This document shows positions 35,099-47,312 of a stretch of DNA of 64,000 nucleotides, in pieces. Position 1 is the stretch's first letter. Each line of letters begins with the position of its first letter. The stretch spans positions 558,001 to 622,000 of the forward strand of contig JAKSGN010000007.1 of assembly GCA_024180945.1 (NCBI GenBank), read 5' to 3'. The notes below the pieces were generated by a model that saw only the letters and a list, made by a program, of their open reading frames with translations, ran no database searches and was not told the DNA's origin. The position numbers were made by a program, and so were the translations under genes. This DNA is from Macrophomina tecta (taxonomy: Eukaryota > Ascomycota > Dothideomycetes > Botryosphaeriales > Botryosphaeriaceae).

Positions 35099-38081
35099 GC
35101 GGAAACAACCATACCAAACTGTAGGATTCATCCGGACAGGAATGTATTTGATTCTTTTGGACACTTGCATCCTGACAGCTGCTTCGACTACGTGTGCGCG
35201 TCCATGCTAACTGTTAGCGATGGAGGGAGGCATGCGATCTCGATCATGGGGACATTCGATGCTCTCGTGTTGCGGCACTCCTGTGCAAGCCACTTTCGTA
35301 TCGACGGGGGAATCCTAGTGGAAAAGCAAGCTGATCTTGGCACGGAGAGAACACCTTAAGGTTTGAGATTGCTTGCATAGCCGAACATGGGCGTAGTCCA
35401 GTGCTCAACGAGTCCTTTGACGATTGAGGGAAGTTCAGCTGTCGTCCGAACGCAAAATGTAAACAAACATTTCATGGCCTTGACGCCCGAAGACTGCTTC
35501 AACTCTCTCTCTCCCTTGATCGACTTTATTCTACCCAGCCACGAGTAGGTAATTTTGCGGTCTTATCCGAGAGCTTCTCGAAAACTCTAATAATAATACA
35601 TTATCGTATTTTTGAGACATCAATGGCGGAAATCGCGGCTGGTGAGGAGCGGAATAAACATGCCGCAGACAGGCATCTCAGGACACGGGCCATGGAAGAT
35701 AGCATTATCAACGGATCACAATGACACAAGAAGAAGCGAAGGGAAAGTTCTCTGGGAACCTTACTCGCATCGGCTCAAGACCAATGGAAGGATGCATGCA
35801 GGCGGCATCCCTGGGTTCTGGCAACCAGATCTGTCGCGCGCGGTTAGCTGGCCCAACCTTCTTCTCAATTGACCAGTAGCGGGAGGCGTAGCGTCATCAA
35901 CCCGGTCGAGCCACGAGCCGCGAGCCGCCCAGCGACAGCGGCAGCATGAGCCCTGCCACTCACGTTGAGCGGGGTGACGGGCGGACGTACCTTGACATGT
36001 TTGCGGAGCAGCGAGAGGGCGAAGGATGGGACTTCTGCCCGACGAGAGAAGGGCAAATTTCGCGGGCGGGCGTGGCGTAGCACCTACGACTTACCCCTCC
36101 CCCGCACCCAGTCTTGTGTCGCGATCTATCTGATAATCAGTCGCCCGAGATTTGGCAGTCGGGCCTTCTCGGCGGGCAATCGATAGGCGCGTGTCGGAGG
36201 CAATTGGCAAGCGAGTGGAGGTGCTGCCAGCGCACACACAGGCGAAGTTGCGGTGTTGACGCTCGCTCTTGTTGCAGTTCCAAGTGTGAAGGCGGTCAAC
36301 GTTCATGCGCGTGTGCAGGAGATCGGCACAAGCTCTACCAGAGCTTCCCGTCCGTCTTTCCAACACGCCGGCCACATGTGCGCGACGGTCTAATGCAGGT
36401 CGAGCGGCGGGCTATGCTAGCGGGTTGAAGCGGCCGAGTCAGGCGTCCGTTGGTTGCAGTCCGCCTGTCGCACCTTGCCGGTTCGTTTGCGCAGCTTCAC
36501 AAGCTGAGGAAAATCAGCGCGTGGGAGAGGGCCTCCGCCCCTACCGCGCGCCATTGTGTTTCCCGCCAGAGACGACGACGTCTGTGGATGCGGTGCGCTG
36601 TGGTAGAGGCGGACGGATCGCATGCTAGCCATGTCTGAAACGCGAGCACCCGAGCCCTTGCTCCACGAACTCGCCCCAAAACACACAGCAAACGCCCTCA
36701 CCGGTCCTGAAGGGCTCTCGTCCGCGGATTATGCCCATCAGCGAGTACGTACCTGTGGCGGCGGCCTGGCCAGCTGGCGCTGGGCTGAGCTGCAGCCTGC
36801 CGGGCCACACTTCGAGAAGGGCAACGTGCGGGCTCTCGCGAGCAAATGGGGCCGCTCACCGACCATAGCGCGAGACTCTAACCAGCAAATTAACTAGCCC
36901 CGAATTATGTTATAGCGCGACAGTTCTCGCAGATCTTCGGTCTTTCTCGCGCACTGGCCCGGCAGGGAAAAAAAAAAAAACTTCATTCGATTGACCGGGT
37001 CTCTTATGCCGGCGGGCAATTTCGCGAAGGCCTTGCCGTGATCGGCCGAGGGCGAGATTCAGATCCGGCCGGCGCGTGCGATGATGGCGATGGCGATAGT
37101 GATGGTGGATGGCGTCGCGTGCGAGGGCTGGGTGCCGAGAAAGATCAACATGCATACCGTCATAGCAGCTGGGCCAGCCGCTGGACGAAGCTTGCCGGCT
37201 GCTGGCAGGAGGCCTCGGGTCGGCCGCCGCCCACAGGCGTTGCCCCGGCCACCGGCGTTTGCACGGTGGAGGCGACCGCGAAAGGGTCTTCGCATCATGC
37301 GGGCGGGCGGAATGGTCGGGAGTCCTCAGCATTCAATGCCCCTGGAGCAGAAAATGGCAGTGGGAAAAACTGTCGCTGTGGGTTAAACCGTTTGTGGGCA
37401 GACACTGACGACAGACGAACGATCCCTGCCAGCGCCGGCCGGGGGGGCGCCCGGGCCAGCGCGCCCCCTTGGAAGGTTAGCCTCTGAGACCTGCCTGTCC
37501 CTCCATCATCCAACCTGAAGCGTCCCATTCCAACCCAGCTCGTCCAGCCATCTCTCCAACACAACCCCCCAATTGCCATTCCACGCCCCTCTTGCGCCCA
37601 GCTGCCCGGCCCTCGCGGTGTGGTTGCTGCCTGTACTCTCCCACTCCTGCATCATTGCCTGCCCGCGGAGCCCCGCCAAGCGCGCTGCTCCTGTACCATA
37701 CGCATTTGTATTATTTGCCGCCGCCCTTGCGCTGCGTCCCTCTGAAGCTGCTGGTTGATCGGCCACGCATTGACGCCGCGACCCTTCACGCACGACACCT
37801 CTCACAAACACGTCTCTCGCTGCAGCGCCCAGCACACCCGCGGCAGCCTGTCCTGCAACCCGCCAGCTCTGCGCGTCGCTTGTACCACGTCGGCTGCGCC
37901 GTTGACCATTCAGGCAAGGAGGCCAAAGCATTCCACGCCCCTGGTCACCACCCGTCCACCGCTCGTCCATCTCAGCGGCTTGCATTCTTCGATCAGCAAC
38001 AACAACCGCCTTCGCTCCCGTTGTCTCGCCGGCGCACCACTTTTGCCCCTCGCCTTGAACGCCAGAAATTCCTCCACCACC
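35099..38081. other. 3.0-kb gap before the GDS1-like gene
   Basis: Between oms1 and the GDS1-like start. Overlapping GC-rich open frames around 36.0-37.5 kb occur on both strands without domains. A run of 13 A lies at 36968-36980. From about 37500 the sequence becomes CT/CA-rich, as in fungal 5' leaders. I see no supported gene. Confidence 0.45.
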
Positions 38082-39412
38082 ATGGTCTATAATACGCGCA
38101 GGAAGTCGCTGTCGCTGCCCATGCTAGGCATTCAGTTGCCGAACAGCTCGCGATCGCATCGTTCACCGCCCTCAAACACGCCCGCCGCCGCCGCCTCCGA
38201 GCAACCCCCGCAGAAGAAAATCAAGCGCTCACATACCTCGAGCGCCTCGCCCGCCCCTCTGAGCCCCCCGGCGACCGCGGCGCCCAAGTTTCGCGATGAG
38301 CGACCGAAGAGCTCAGGCAGACCCGTCGAGCACACGCCGCCGCCGTCGCCGGGCGCTGAGGGCGCCACCAAGATCGACACCGAGGGCATCAACGACGACA
38401 TCGTTATCGCCGTGATAAAACAGCTTGAAGAGACCGGCAACCGCCCGCATCTGCTCAAGGAGCTTGCCGCTGTGCTCGCCCCGCAGCTGCCTGTCGTCGA
38501 AAGGTACTGTGCACGCGCCCAAAAATTGCTCTTGAAAGCGAGACGGCTAACACAATGTACAGCTCTGCCAACCCCTCCGCCATAATTTCCTCGCGCCTGA
38601 CCGCGTACATTCGCCGGCCCTGGACCGCTCTTTCGCCCTGCCCAGTGGGAAGAGAACTTGTCGGCACGCACCCCAAGCGCATCTACTTCTTCCTCAACAC
38701 CACACCGCACCAGCCAATTCCTGAGCCGAACGAGACGTCGGCGAGCGCAAATATCGCTTCGCGCATAATCTCGCCCTCGCTGTCCTCTGCGGCAGATGAT
38801 TCCGAGGAAGAGGAAGAGCGCGACAGGCGTGCTCGCTGCGCCATGTCGCCCTCGCCCGAGGTCGACCTGTCGTCTCCTGAGCTGGATAACGAGAGCGACA
38901 CGACTACCTTCTCCGGACGCAGCTCGTTAATGCGCGAAATGCCTCCCAACAACAACATGGCGCACAACCGGCGTGCTGCCAGCCCGCCTCTTGAGAAAGA
39001 CGAGCGGGAGTTTACCGCCACCGCTTCTTCGCTGCAACAGCGGAGTCGCAGCCAGCAGTCGGATAAGCCTAGCTCTTCAGATGCTCCTTCCTCATCGAGT
39101 AATATCACGGAGGAGAGCACTCGTCTTGCAAACGAGCCCGAGAGCGAGGAGAATGCCGCGCTACGCAACTCAGAGGCGGCTGCGCTTCTCTTCGGCCACA
39201 GCGTCGAGAGCAACGCCTCGAGCTCCGTCGCCTCGATGGATTTTGGCGTCACCAGCCCGGTCTTCAAACCTGTTGACCGGGAGCTGGATTCCAAATCTGA
39301 TGCCATGGAAGACGTGCGCGTCGTCAACGACGACAGTTGGGTTTGGTCCGACTGGAAGAACCCGGAATCCATTGAATTGGACGAGCTGGACGATCTTCTC
39401 GGCGACTACTAG
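38082..39412 (+). CDS. GDS1-like winged-helix protein
   Basis: Related to yeast Gds1, which affects growth on glycerol; probably a nuclear DNA-binding regulator (family inference). Exons 38082-38503 and 38563-39412 join over a 59-base intron (GTACTG, branch CTAAC, TACAG) to 423 aa. The N-terminal about 90 residues are disordered and basic, with PPQKKIKRS as a likely nuclear signal. The winged-helix-like domain spans about 95-205 across the intron: INDDIVIAVIKQLEETGNRP, then SANPSAIISSRLTAYIRRPW and GTHPKRIYFFL. The C-terminal half is acidic and Ser-rich, ending DDSWVWSDWKNPESIELDEL, a conserved-looking acidic patch that could be an activation segment. Confidence 0.85.
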
Positions 39413-40275
39413 TCACGCCAGATTTCATTTCTCGATTCACAAGAGCGCACAAGAGTTCACAAAGGCGCATAGGGTCAAAATGGGAATTTGCTGCCACTAT
39501 TTTCGGAGTATTTCCTATCTTTTTCTGCAAGCCTCTCATCTCGACTTCTTGTATCTCATACACCCTTTCTCCATTCTCTCCAATGTCTTGGTTCCACTAC
39601 ATTTCTTACTTCCTTTGGCTGAGACTTATGCCTGACTTGGGGGCGGCATAGCGCTGATTTTTGTTACTTGTATCGCATGATTCTTGGGGTCTGAATTCGT
39701 TTTCTCAGCACCAAGGGGGTTGATTGCTAAGAGGAGCTTGCTTTTGGTCAAGCCTCTTGTTCACGAAAGGGAAGATGGCGCAAAAAGATTGTGTGTGGAG
39801 ATTGGGATGGCGTATTTGTTGTTGCTGTTGCGACGCGCATCAGCAATTTTGTATCTGAGGAGATGGAGGGCCCAATGTAGAAGTAGCATCACGAAAGTCT
39901 CGAGGATGGATCAAACACTTTCCACAATATCTACGGGCACTAGCCAATCAGGTTCCGCAGACCACCACCACCGTCGTCTATTTTATTTGTTAAGTACATG
40001 CGTGCGTTGTACGTATGTATGTATGTATGGGATGACGTGAGACTTTGGTGACTAGGTCAGACGAGAAGAACAAACGGAATTCCTTATTCGCTGCTGCATG
40101 AAGCGCGCCAACGAGGTGATCACCAAAAGCGAAAGATGAATGATGATAATGTGATGACTCGACGGTCCGACGATGCAGGGGGGAAGGTACGACGAGTTAC
40201 GTGGACGCGATGCATTCGCATTCGGGACTCTCGGGCGAGATTTGGGACTGGACGAATCACATCATTTGACGGGGG

Positions 40276-40298
40276 TTTTTTTTTTTTTTTTTTTTTTT
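40276..40298 (+). repeat. T23 homopolymer
   Basis: Twenty-three T in a row after GGGGG, in an intergenic region. A microsatellite; its exact length is prone to error. Confidence 0.85.
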
Positions 40299-42260
40299 GC
40301 ATACGAGCTGGGTGTGCGACATGGGGCATGATGACGAAAAGGAGACGAGGAACGGGGGCAACGCGTGCAAAAAGAGGCTGGGGGATGTGCAGCTTTGCTG
40401 CAGCAGAGCAGGGTGTGCTTGGGTGTCGCGTGGGATTATCGTACCGTAGAGGAAAGGCAAAGACTGATCTTCAGGAGAACGGACGGGGTCGAGGTCATAG
40501 CACCTGCCTGTGCTGCTTTTTTTCTCCGGATCTTCGGATGATGATGGGAGGACGTGATTGACTGACGTCGTTCGTTCTCCTGCAGCCCGCGTCGTCGTGG
40601 TCGATGAGGCGAGGATTTGGCTACTTTTCCTTGGTCTTTTATCTTTTATCTTTCTTTCTTTTTTTCTTTCCTTTTTTGCTTGTGCTGGAGCACAGGCAGC
40701 GCACTACGGACCCTGATAAGACCCTTAAGGCGTTGGGTCGGAGTACTGCAGCAGCAGGCACGGACAGGCATGGTGCCCATCGGGCGCGCGAGGTGCTGGC
40801 GACGTAGCAGCAGCCTGTTTGTCCCGCGGCTAGGCGAGACGCCATCTGGGGAGCCTCATCAGCAGCTTTACTGCACATGCTCGCGCGAGGGAGCCCAAAG
40901 ACCGGGTTGTGAGACACGGAGAAGTGCCTCGAAGATGGCTGGCTGCCCAACCAACCAACCAGCCGCCAACATGGTGCATTGCCCGATGGAAACCCGACTC
41001 GTCCCCCGGGCCATGCGAAACGCAGCGAGTGAGCCCGCGGAAAGGCTGTGCGAGGCGGATATTCGTGGTTGTGTATGTCGCATTGGTGGAGGGCACGCCG
41101 CCCTGCCGTGAGCTGGTCGGGCGCGTCCGATCTACTATCCTTGCTCTGTCCAGTCTTCCCTGCTCACCCGCTTGTTCTCTCTGCGTCTCTCCTGCTCTCT
41201 CTGCCGCAGGACTTGTTTCGTTTTGTCCTGTGAAGACGATTGTTGGAGAGGGAAACGCGTGCATGTGACGGGACCTCACCACTCACGCACGCACGCAGTC
41301 TTGTTTTCTGGTCGCTTTTCTTTTTCTTAACCGCCGTCCAGCTAAACCTGCTCCATTGCACGCTTGCCCCCCGCATCGCCTCGTCCGTAGTTTCGTTCGT
41401 TTCTGGTAAAGCAAGCAAGCCAGGCTGCAGCGACAACGACGAGTGATCATCCGCCACCCCCGGGCTCGCTCGCTCGCTCGCTCCCCGCCGCACCGCTCAC
41501 ATCACATCCTGCCCCGCCATCATCCTCATCGGGCTCTCCGGTCAGCCTTGCCCTCCCGTCTGCTGCTGCTGCCTGGTCACATTCCACCCGGACGCTGGCC
41601 GGCTCACCCACACATCCCTCCAGTCCGGGATCCCTTTCCTCTTCCTCTTCCCCGGTCGATCCGGAGCCTGGCCGCTGATTTCGCCCTGTCGTGCTTCCTG
41701 CGCCAGGCCGTTCGATGCCCTAGGCCTCCACTGCGACTGCTGCATCCAGTGCAGGTGCGGGCGGACGAGCAAGCAAACAGGCAGCAGAGACCGCGAAGCT
41801 ACCGCGTGGCTCAGCCCTACCGGTAGTCGTTGGCCCATCCACTGCGCGTGACACCAAATCTGCCCCGCCAGCCGGACGTGCCAAACAGCGCAACCAAACA
41901 AACATCTGCACCTGTACTCGTACAACTCTTCCGGGAACCGGACCTCCCCGCGGGCCAACCACAGGGAATGAGGATCAAGAGCCTCAGGAAGAGAGGGAGC
42001 AAACAGTAACACACGCCGCGCCGGAGTACCCACTACGAAACCCTTGACAGGAAGGAAGGAAGGAAGCAGGGCACGAAGGAACCGAGCCCAACCAACAAAG
42101 AAAGGACGAAACGGCATCCGCACCGCACGCCTCCACCATATCATCCGTCCCTCCATCCACCGTCTCTCCTCAGCGGGCAGGAAGAAGCAGAAAAAGCAAA
42201 AGAGTCTCAAGCAAAGACAAGAGAAAAGCGCTCTGAACAGCCTTGGAAGAACAAATATTT

Positions 42261-42285
42261 AAAAAAAAAAAAAAAAAAAAAAAAA
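42261..42285 (+). repeat. A25 run directly before the DUF2235 start codon
   Basis: Twenty-five A are followed by CCAATGG, so the homopolymer ends three bases before the ATG. If transcribed, it is the last part of the 5' leader. Poly(A) leaders can bind Pab1 and affect translation (established in yeast); its role here is inference. Confidence 0.8.
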
Positions 42286-42288
42286 CCA

Positions 42289-44978
42289 ATGGCTGATCCC
42301 CGGGACGACCACCGCCACTACTACCGCGACTACTCGCGCACCCGCGACCAGGCTCGCGACCAACACCGCTACTACGATGACGAGTATGTCGTCGTCGAGC
42401 GGCCCCGCAGCACCGCGTCGGCCTCCTCACGGCCCCGGGCGACGTCCATGTACGGCCAGCCGCAGCCCCAACCGCATCCGCACCATGACCATGTCGAGGT
42501 CCGTGAGGTGCGCGAGACGATTAGGGATGCGCCACCCCCGCCGAGTTCGAGGAGGAGTGTCCGCGAGGAGATCGTCGTGCAACAGCCGCCGCCGCCGCCG
42601 CCGCCGCCACCTGCGCCGGCGCCTCCGTCGGCGGTGAGAGAGGAGAGGGTTGTGCGGGAGTGGGACAGAGACGGGAGGGAGAGAGAGGTCGTGATCGACG
42701 TCGACGAGCGGCGGGGCGGGAGCGGGGGCAGGGAGCGCGAGCGGGATGTCGTGATCGATGTGGAGGAGAGGAGGGGAGGTGGTGGCAGGGACAGGGAGGT
42801 CATAATCGATGTGGACGAGCACCGCAGCGTAAGAGGCGGCCGCGCGAAGAGCGTGTCGACAATGACGAATCCGCCGCAGAGCGTGCATCCGAGTCAGATG
42901 GTGCTGGCGAAGGCGACGCCCCCGCCGCGGGAGAGGGAGGAGACGGTCACGGTGTATGAGTATGGGGGCGGGCCGGTGCCGGCGAGTCAGGGGAGGAGGT
43001 CGGAGTACGGCGGGGGATCGAGGGGAAGTGGGTCTGGGAGGGGTGGGGAGGAGAGCGGCGGCGTGTATACCAGGGATGATGGCGTGTTGGTGGTGAGGAG
43101 CCAACCGCAGGAGATCGAGATCGTGGAGCAGATTGTGCCGGTCAGGAGTAAGAGCCGTGCGAGGAGTAAGAGTAGGGTGAGGAGGAAGGTTAGTTTGGAC
43201 ATGAGGGGCGCGGACAGCCCGCCGCCGTTTAAGCGGCTGATCTTGGCTTGTGATGGTGAGTTTGCTCTTTGTGGTGATCGTTTTGTAGCTAGTAGGGGCT
43301 ACCTGTTACTTTCATTCCTCCACTCTCATCTTCAAGCATCTCCGTTGTTGAGTTCTTTCTATCTCTGCAAGAAGCCGCACATGCGCTAATGGGACGTGCA
43401 GGCACATGGCTGAACTCAGACAACGGTATGGCGAACGGCGACCTTGCCGTGCCAAGCAACGTAACCCGCATCTCCCGCGCCATCAAGCCCATCTCCAAGG
43501 ATGGTATACCACAGATAGTCTACTATCACTTCGGTGTCGGATCTCGAGGCAATGTCGTAAACAGGGTAATCAACGGCTCAACAGGCGCCGGACTCGAGGA
43601 GAACGTCCGCGAAGCTTATTCCTTCCTCAGCAACAACTACACCCCCGGCGACGAGATTTATCTCATTGGGTTTTCGCGGGGAGCTTTCACCGCACGTAGC
43701 ATCGCAGGACTGATAGACCAGATCGGCATCCTGACCAAGAAGGGACTGGGAGCTTTCGTAGCAATCTTCGAGGACGTTCAGCATCGGCGAGACAGGAACT
43801 ACAAGGACAGGAATCCGGATATCCCGTTTTCCAACAAGCCCAATGCCAGTGATCCGGCGTACAGGCGTGAGCTGGAAGCAAGAGGGATGACTTGGCTTGG
43901 TGTGAAGGTAAAGGCCATTGGAGTTTGGGATACGGTCGGGGCTCTCGGCGCGCCACGAATTGGCTGGCTCACGCGAGTCGGCCTCCAACCGATGGTTCAG
44001 CCCAAAGAGATGAGCTTCTACGACACCAAGCTCTCCAACTGCATCGAATACGCATTCCAAGCGCTCGCACTGGACGAACGCCGGGCCTCCTTTGCCCCGG
44101 CCATCTGGGAGAAATCCCGCGACAACCGCACCATTCTCCGGCAGGTGTGGTTCCCAGGCGTGCACAGCAACATCGGCGGCGGCTATGACGACCAGCAGCT
44201 GGCCAACATCACGCTGGCGTGGATGATCTCGCAGCTCCAGCCCTTCCTCGACTTCAAGATCAAGTACGTCTTCGACCAGGAGGAGCAGAACGATCACTAC
44301 TACGAGCGCCACCACACGCCTCTCCGTCCCTGGTCCTTCGGTGAGATTCCCAATTCCTCTTCCGGCATCTACAGCCTCGGCGGCAGCGCGAGTCGCACGC
44401 CCGGCCAGTACACAGCCGTCGACCCCCACACCGGCCGCTCCACTGGCCGGCCCCTCCGCGACACTCACGAGTACATGCACGCCAGCGTGCGCGCCCGCTT
44501 CCGCCTCGGCGGGCCTGGCATCGACGATAAGGGTAAGTATGACCCGGAGCCTCTCGAGGATTGGCGCCTCATCGTCGAGTATCCGGACGACATCGGCGGC
44601 GCCAGTGCCGGCGATCCGCGCGGCCGGCCGCCTGCGGGGGGTCCGTCCCCGGACATCTACTGGAAGTTGCGCGGGAATGTCGACGAGAGGGATGTGAGCA
44701 CGAAGATTCTGCCGGAGGCGCCACTGAGTAGGCTCGAGAGGGAAATCGCGGAGAGAGACCCCGAGACGTATGAGTATTTGATGTGGCCCCCAAGGACGCG
44801 GCCGAGACGGAGGGGCGCCAGAAGTAAGAGTAGGGGGCCGAGGGAGAGGATGAGTATGCCGGGACCACCGCCGGAGGAGGGCGAGGTCATAAGGGAGGAG
44901 GTGAGGGAGAGGAGGAGGATCAAAGGCGGCCCGCCGGGCAGTGAGTATAGGAGGAGTCTGCCGGAGAGGGTGGGATAG
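42289..44978 (+). CDS. DUF2235 alpha/beta-hydrolase with repetitive N-terminal extension
   Basis: DUF2235 proteins are serine hydrolases related to bacterial Tle1 phospholipase effectors; the fungal role is unknown. Exons 42289-43255 and 43402-44978 join over a 146-base intron to 847 aa. The N-terminal about 315 residues are disordered: Arg/Tyr-rich start, His/Pro run, poly-Pro, then three tandem copies of a REVVIDVDERRGG-type motif and a basic RSKSRARSKSRVRRK patch. The hydrolase starts at FKRLILACDGTWLNSDNG (split by the intron) and carries the nucleophile elbow LIGFSRGAFTAR (GxSxG), IGVWDTVGALGAP with a likely acid Asp, and WFPGVHSNIGGGY with the likely catalytic His. The C-terminal end is again basic and disordered. 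An A25 run precedes the ATG. Confidence 0.92.
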
Positions 44979-45488
44979 GTGAGAGGGGGATCTTCTGCGG
45001 GAGAGCAGGGACTTGCTTATGGGTTTGCGGAGAGAATATCTTGCGAGTGCGGAAATTTTATGAGGGCCTTGAGTGGAGGTCTTGTACCTGATGGTGATGA
45101 GAAGGAAAAAGGTAAAGGCGTTGGTCGGATAAGGGAGACGGAGAATAAAAAAAACGCGACGTTTCGGATCGGTCTGGGATTCTGTGCAGGCACACAGTAG
45201 TGCTAGTCCAAGTGACAGTATACATGTCATGAAGAAGACGTTCTAGGGAAATTACGAGGCGAGAGCAACGCCTGTTCATTTTTGATTGGTGTTGGTTGGT
45301 CGGAGTGACATGGGCTGTCGTGCATGATCCGCCGCTTAGGAAGAGTGTCGCATGCGGCGCCGCGTTGTTCTGAAAGTTCAACCTTCGTAAAGTACTCAGA
45401 CTAACAGGCCAAGCATAAGCCAAAACTGGTCGCCCACAGGAAGGGAAAAAAGGATTCGACACGAAGGAAGGATCGACGCTGACTTCCC
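44979..45488. other. DUF2235 3' region
   Basis: About 510 bases after the DUF2235 stop codon. No gene seen. Confidence 0.4.
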
Positions 45489-46061
45489 TTGCACTTTTGC
45501 CCCGCCTGGATTTCCGGACAGGGCGGCCTCAACTTAAGTACGAGAACCGCGTATCAGAGGCACGTCGACCGCATTGTTCCACATACGATTGTGAGGGATC
45601 CGTCCCCTTCGGGACCGCGTCCGGCGATATCCTGGCTTGGAGGGACGGTGTTCATCGAACGCGAGCACGACATTAGGCTCATGCTCTGGCTGCTTGATGA
45701 ATACAACCTGGAACATGAACGACCGGCCATCGACGGGCTTGATGCGGATCTTGAAGCATTTCCCGAGCCACTGGATTTGTCTAACTTCCAGCCGTGGAAG
45801 ACCCAGGTGCTGGACCGCGTGACAGAGCGGGCCAGTTCGGAGGTACCATGGCAGAGGAGGTCGGCTGAGCCAATCGCCACCCTCATCACATGTTTGTCAC
45901 GGCTGCGTCCTTTGGTAGCGGGGCAGGCCGTTGGGACTTATTCTCGTCAAGACGGAAATAAATTTTTTTTTTTTTTTTTTTTTTTACGGCAACAAAACGA
46001 CACCGAGGGTGGCCGACTTCATGCCAGCTGCTTCAAACCGGGCGGGCGCGGACCCGAATAA
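45489..46061 (+). other. Protein-like open frame without ATG, unknown
   Basis: An open frame of about 190 codons with no ATG at its beginning. Its middle is protein-like: WLGGTVFIEREHDIRLMLWL and LDEYNLEHERPAIDGLDADL, then FPEPLDLSNFQPWKTQVLDR. It then runs through a T23 homopolymer (45963-45985), which would encode a Phe run, so the real end is probably before that. No family recognised. It could be one exon of an unresolved gene or a gene relic. Confidence 0.3.
45963..45985 (+). repeat. T23 homopolymer
   Basis: Twenty-three T in a row inside the doubtful open frame at 45489-46061. A simple-sequence repeat. Confidence 0.85.
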
Positions 46062-46314
46062 CCTCTTGCGCGCGTTTCTCGAAAGGAAAGTTGGATGCCT
46101 TTGGATACCTCTATGGTACTTTTAGTGACCAGATCCATGGCTTTACAGTCAGTCTGGACGTGTTTTCTGGTCATGAATACTTAGTGAGAACTCGCGAGCT
46201 TCCGCAGCCGAAGCAATTCCTTGAGACTTATGTGAAATGAGATCAGTAGGTCTGATGAGTAGACTGGGAATGCTACATATAACTCATTTCTCCTCATAAC
46301 TCCTCGGATAATAT

Positions 46315-46677
46315 TCAAGGTCGTGAATCCGACAGTTGCGGGGTGCCTACTCTTGACACCAGCTCCGTGTCAAGCGGACGGAGAAAATTAACATCAATCA
46401 TTGGCCAGGCATCGAAATAAATGTGAAGATCGTCTGTCAGAAGAACATGCTCGTGATTTCGGATGTTCTCGTGCTCATGAAAGGGGACTTCCGCGGAGCC
46501 ATGTGCGGGGCATGGAGTTTGCGCAGTTACATTTCCTAAAAAGGAACCCCTGGGCGCTCTAGAAGGCATGTACAGCGCACATGGGACGCCGAACACGGAA
46601 TCAATCTCTTCAGGTCCGCCCAAAAGTTCAAAACTCTCCGTTCGAAAGACTAGTGGTACGCCGTGGAGATGCGGTTA
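46315..46677 (-). other. Protein-like open frame, possible relic
   Basis: Open for about 120 codons after a TAA. The sequence looks protein-like (GVPLVFRTESFELLGGPEEI, VFGVPCALYMPSRAPRGSF, a His-rich VPFHEHENIRNHEHVLLTDD, and YFDAWPMIDVNFLRP). There is no ATG at its beginning and no splice model I can complete. It faces the open frame at 45489-46061. No family recognised. Confidence 0.25.
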
Positions 46678-47312
46678 TACGGTGTGTTTTCTATTACTCG
46701 ATAGATATGCGTTTAAGCGACGCCAAGACCGACACCAAGCTCAAACACGTACGCTAATACTCGGATCGTAATGCCGATATCGTTACCTCAAATCTTGGGT
46801 AAACCCTTGGCACTTCCAAAATCTGTGCCTGAAGATGGTGCGACAGGCTGTTTGGTGGAGGCCATATTCCGCAGCGGCGGTGAGGAAGTGCAGTGTTGAT
46901 CAAGACAAAATGCCCCCATTGCCAAGTCTGTGCACGGTTGGACGAAGTCGGGGTACGCCCAGCTAGATATTTCCATTGAGTAATAAGATTTGACCCAATG
47001 GGGGCCTTTTGCGCTTCTGGTTCGTGGCTTTCTCGTCAATGTCTGCTGTGGTGTATGAGCATGCAAGCTTAGATTCAAGTTGCTGATCATGTCTGTTTTC
47101 ACAAGATCACACATCTAAGACGGACTTTGTAGCTCCATAAGAGAGATGCTTCCCAGCTTGTATCCTCTTGAGCTCTCTTATCCTGTCTTTATTTACAAGC
47201 ATTCGTTTGCTTTCTGCTTCAATTGGCCGCTCTTTGCTGCAACAGGAGGCTCACCTGTTTCTTCGCAAGCTTTCGCTAACGGTATCCCTGGCTGTACTTT
47301 CATTTCGCGGAG
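46678..47312. other. Upstream region of the allantoinase gene
   Basis: About 635 bases before the allantoinase start; T-rich near the ATG. No gene and no clear TATA box. Confidence 0.4.

Larger units (their letters stand above)
39413..42288. other. 2.9-kb gap before the DUF2235 gene
   Basis: Contains the GDS1-like 3' end and probably a long 5' leader of the DUF2235 gene. Simple repeats are common: GTAT units at about 40010-40029, a T23 run at 40276-40298, GCTC units near 41464-41482 and GGAA units near 42051-42066. No supported coding gene. Confidence 0.5.

Noticed and set aside
43578..45230. 550-codon minus-strand frame
   Set aside because: Antisense to the DUF2235 hydrolase exon, which has clear catalytic motifs.
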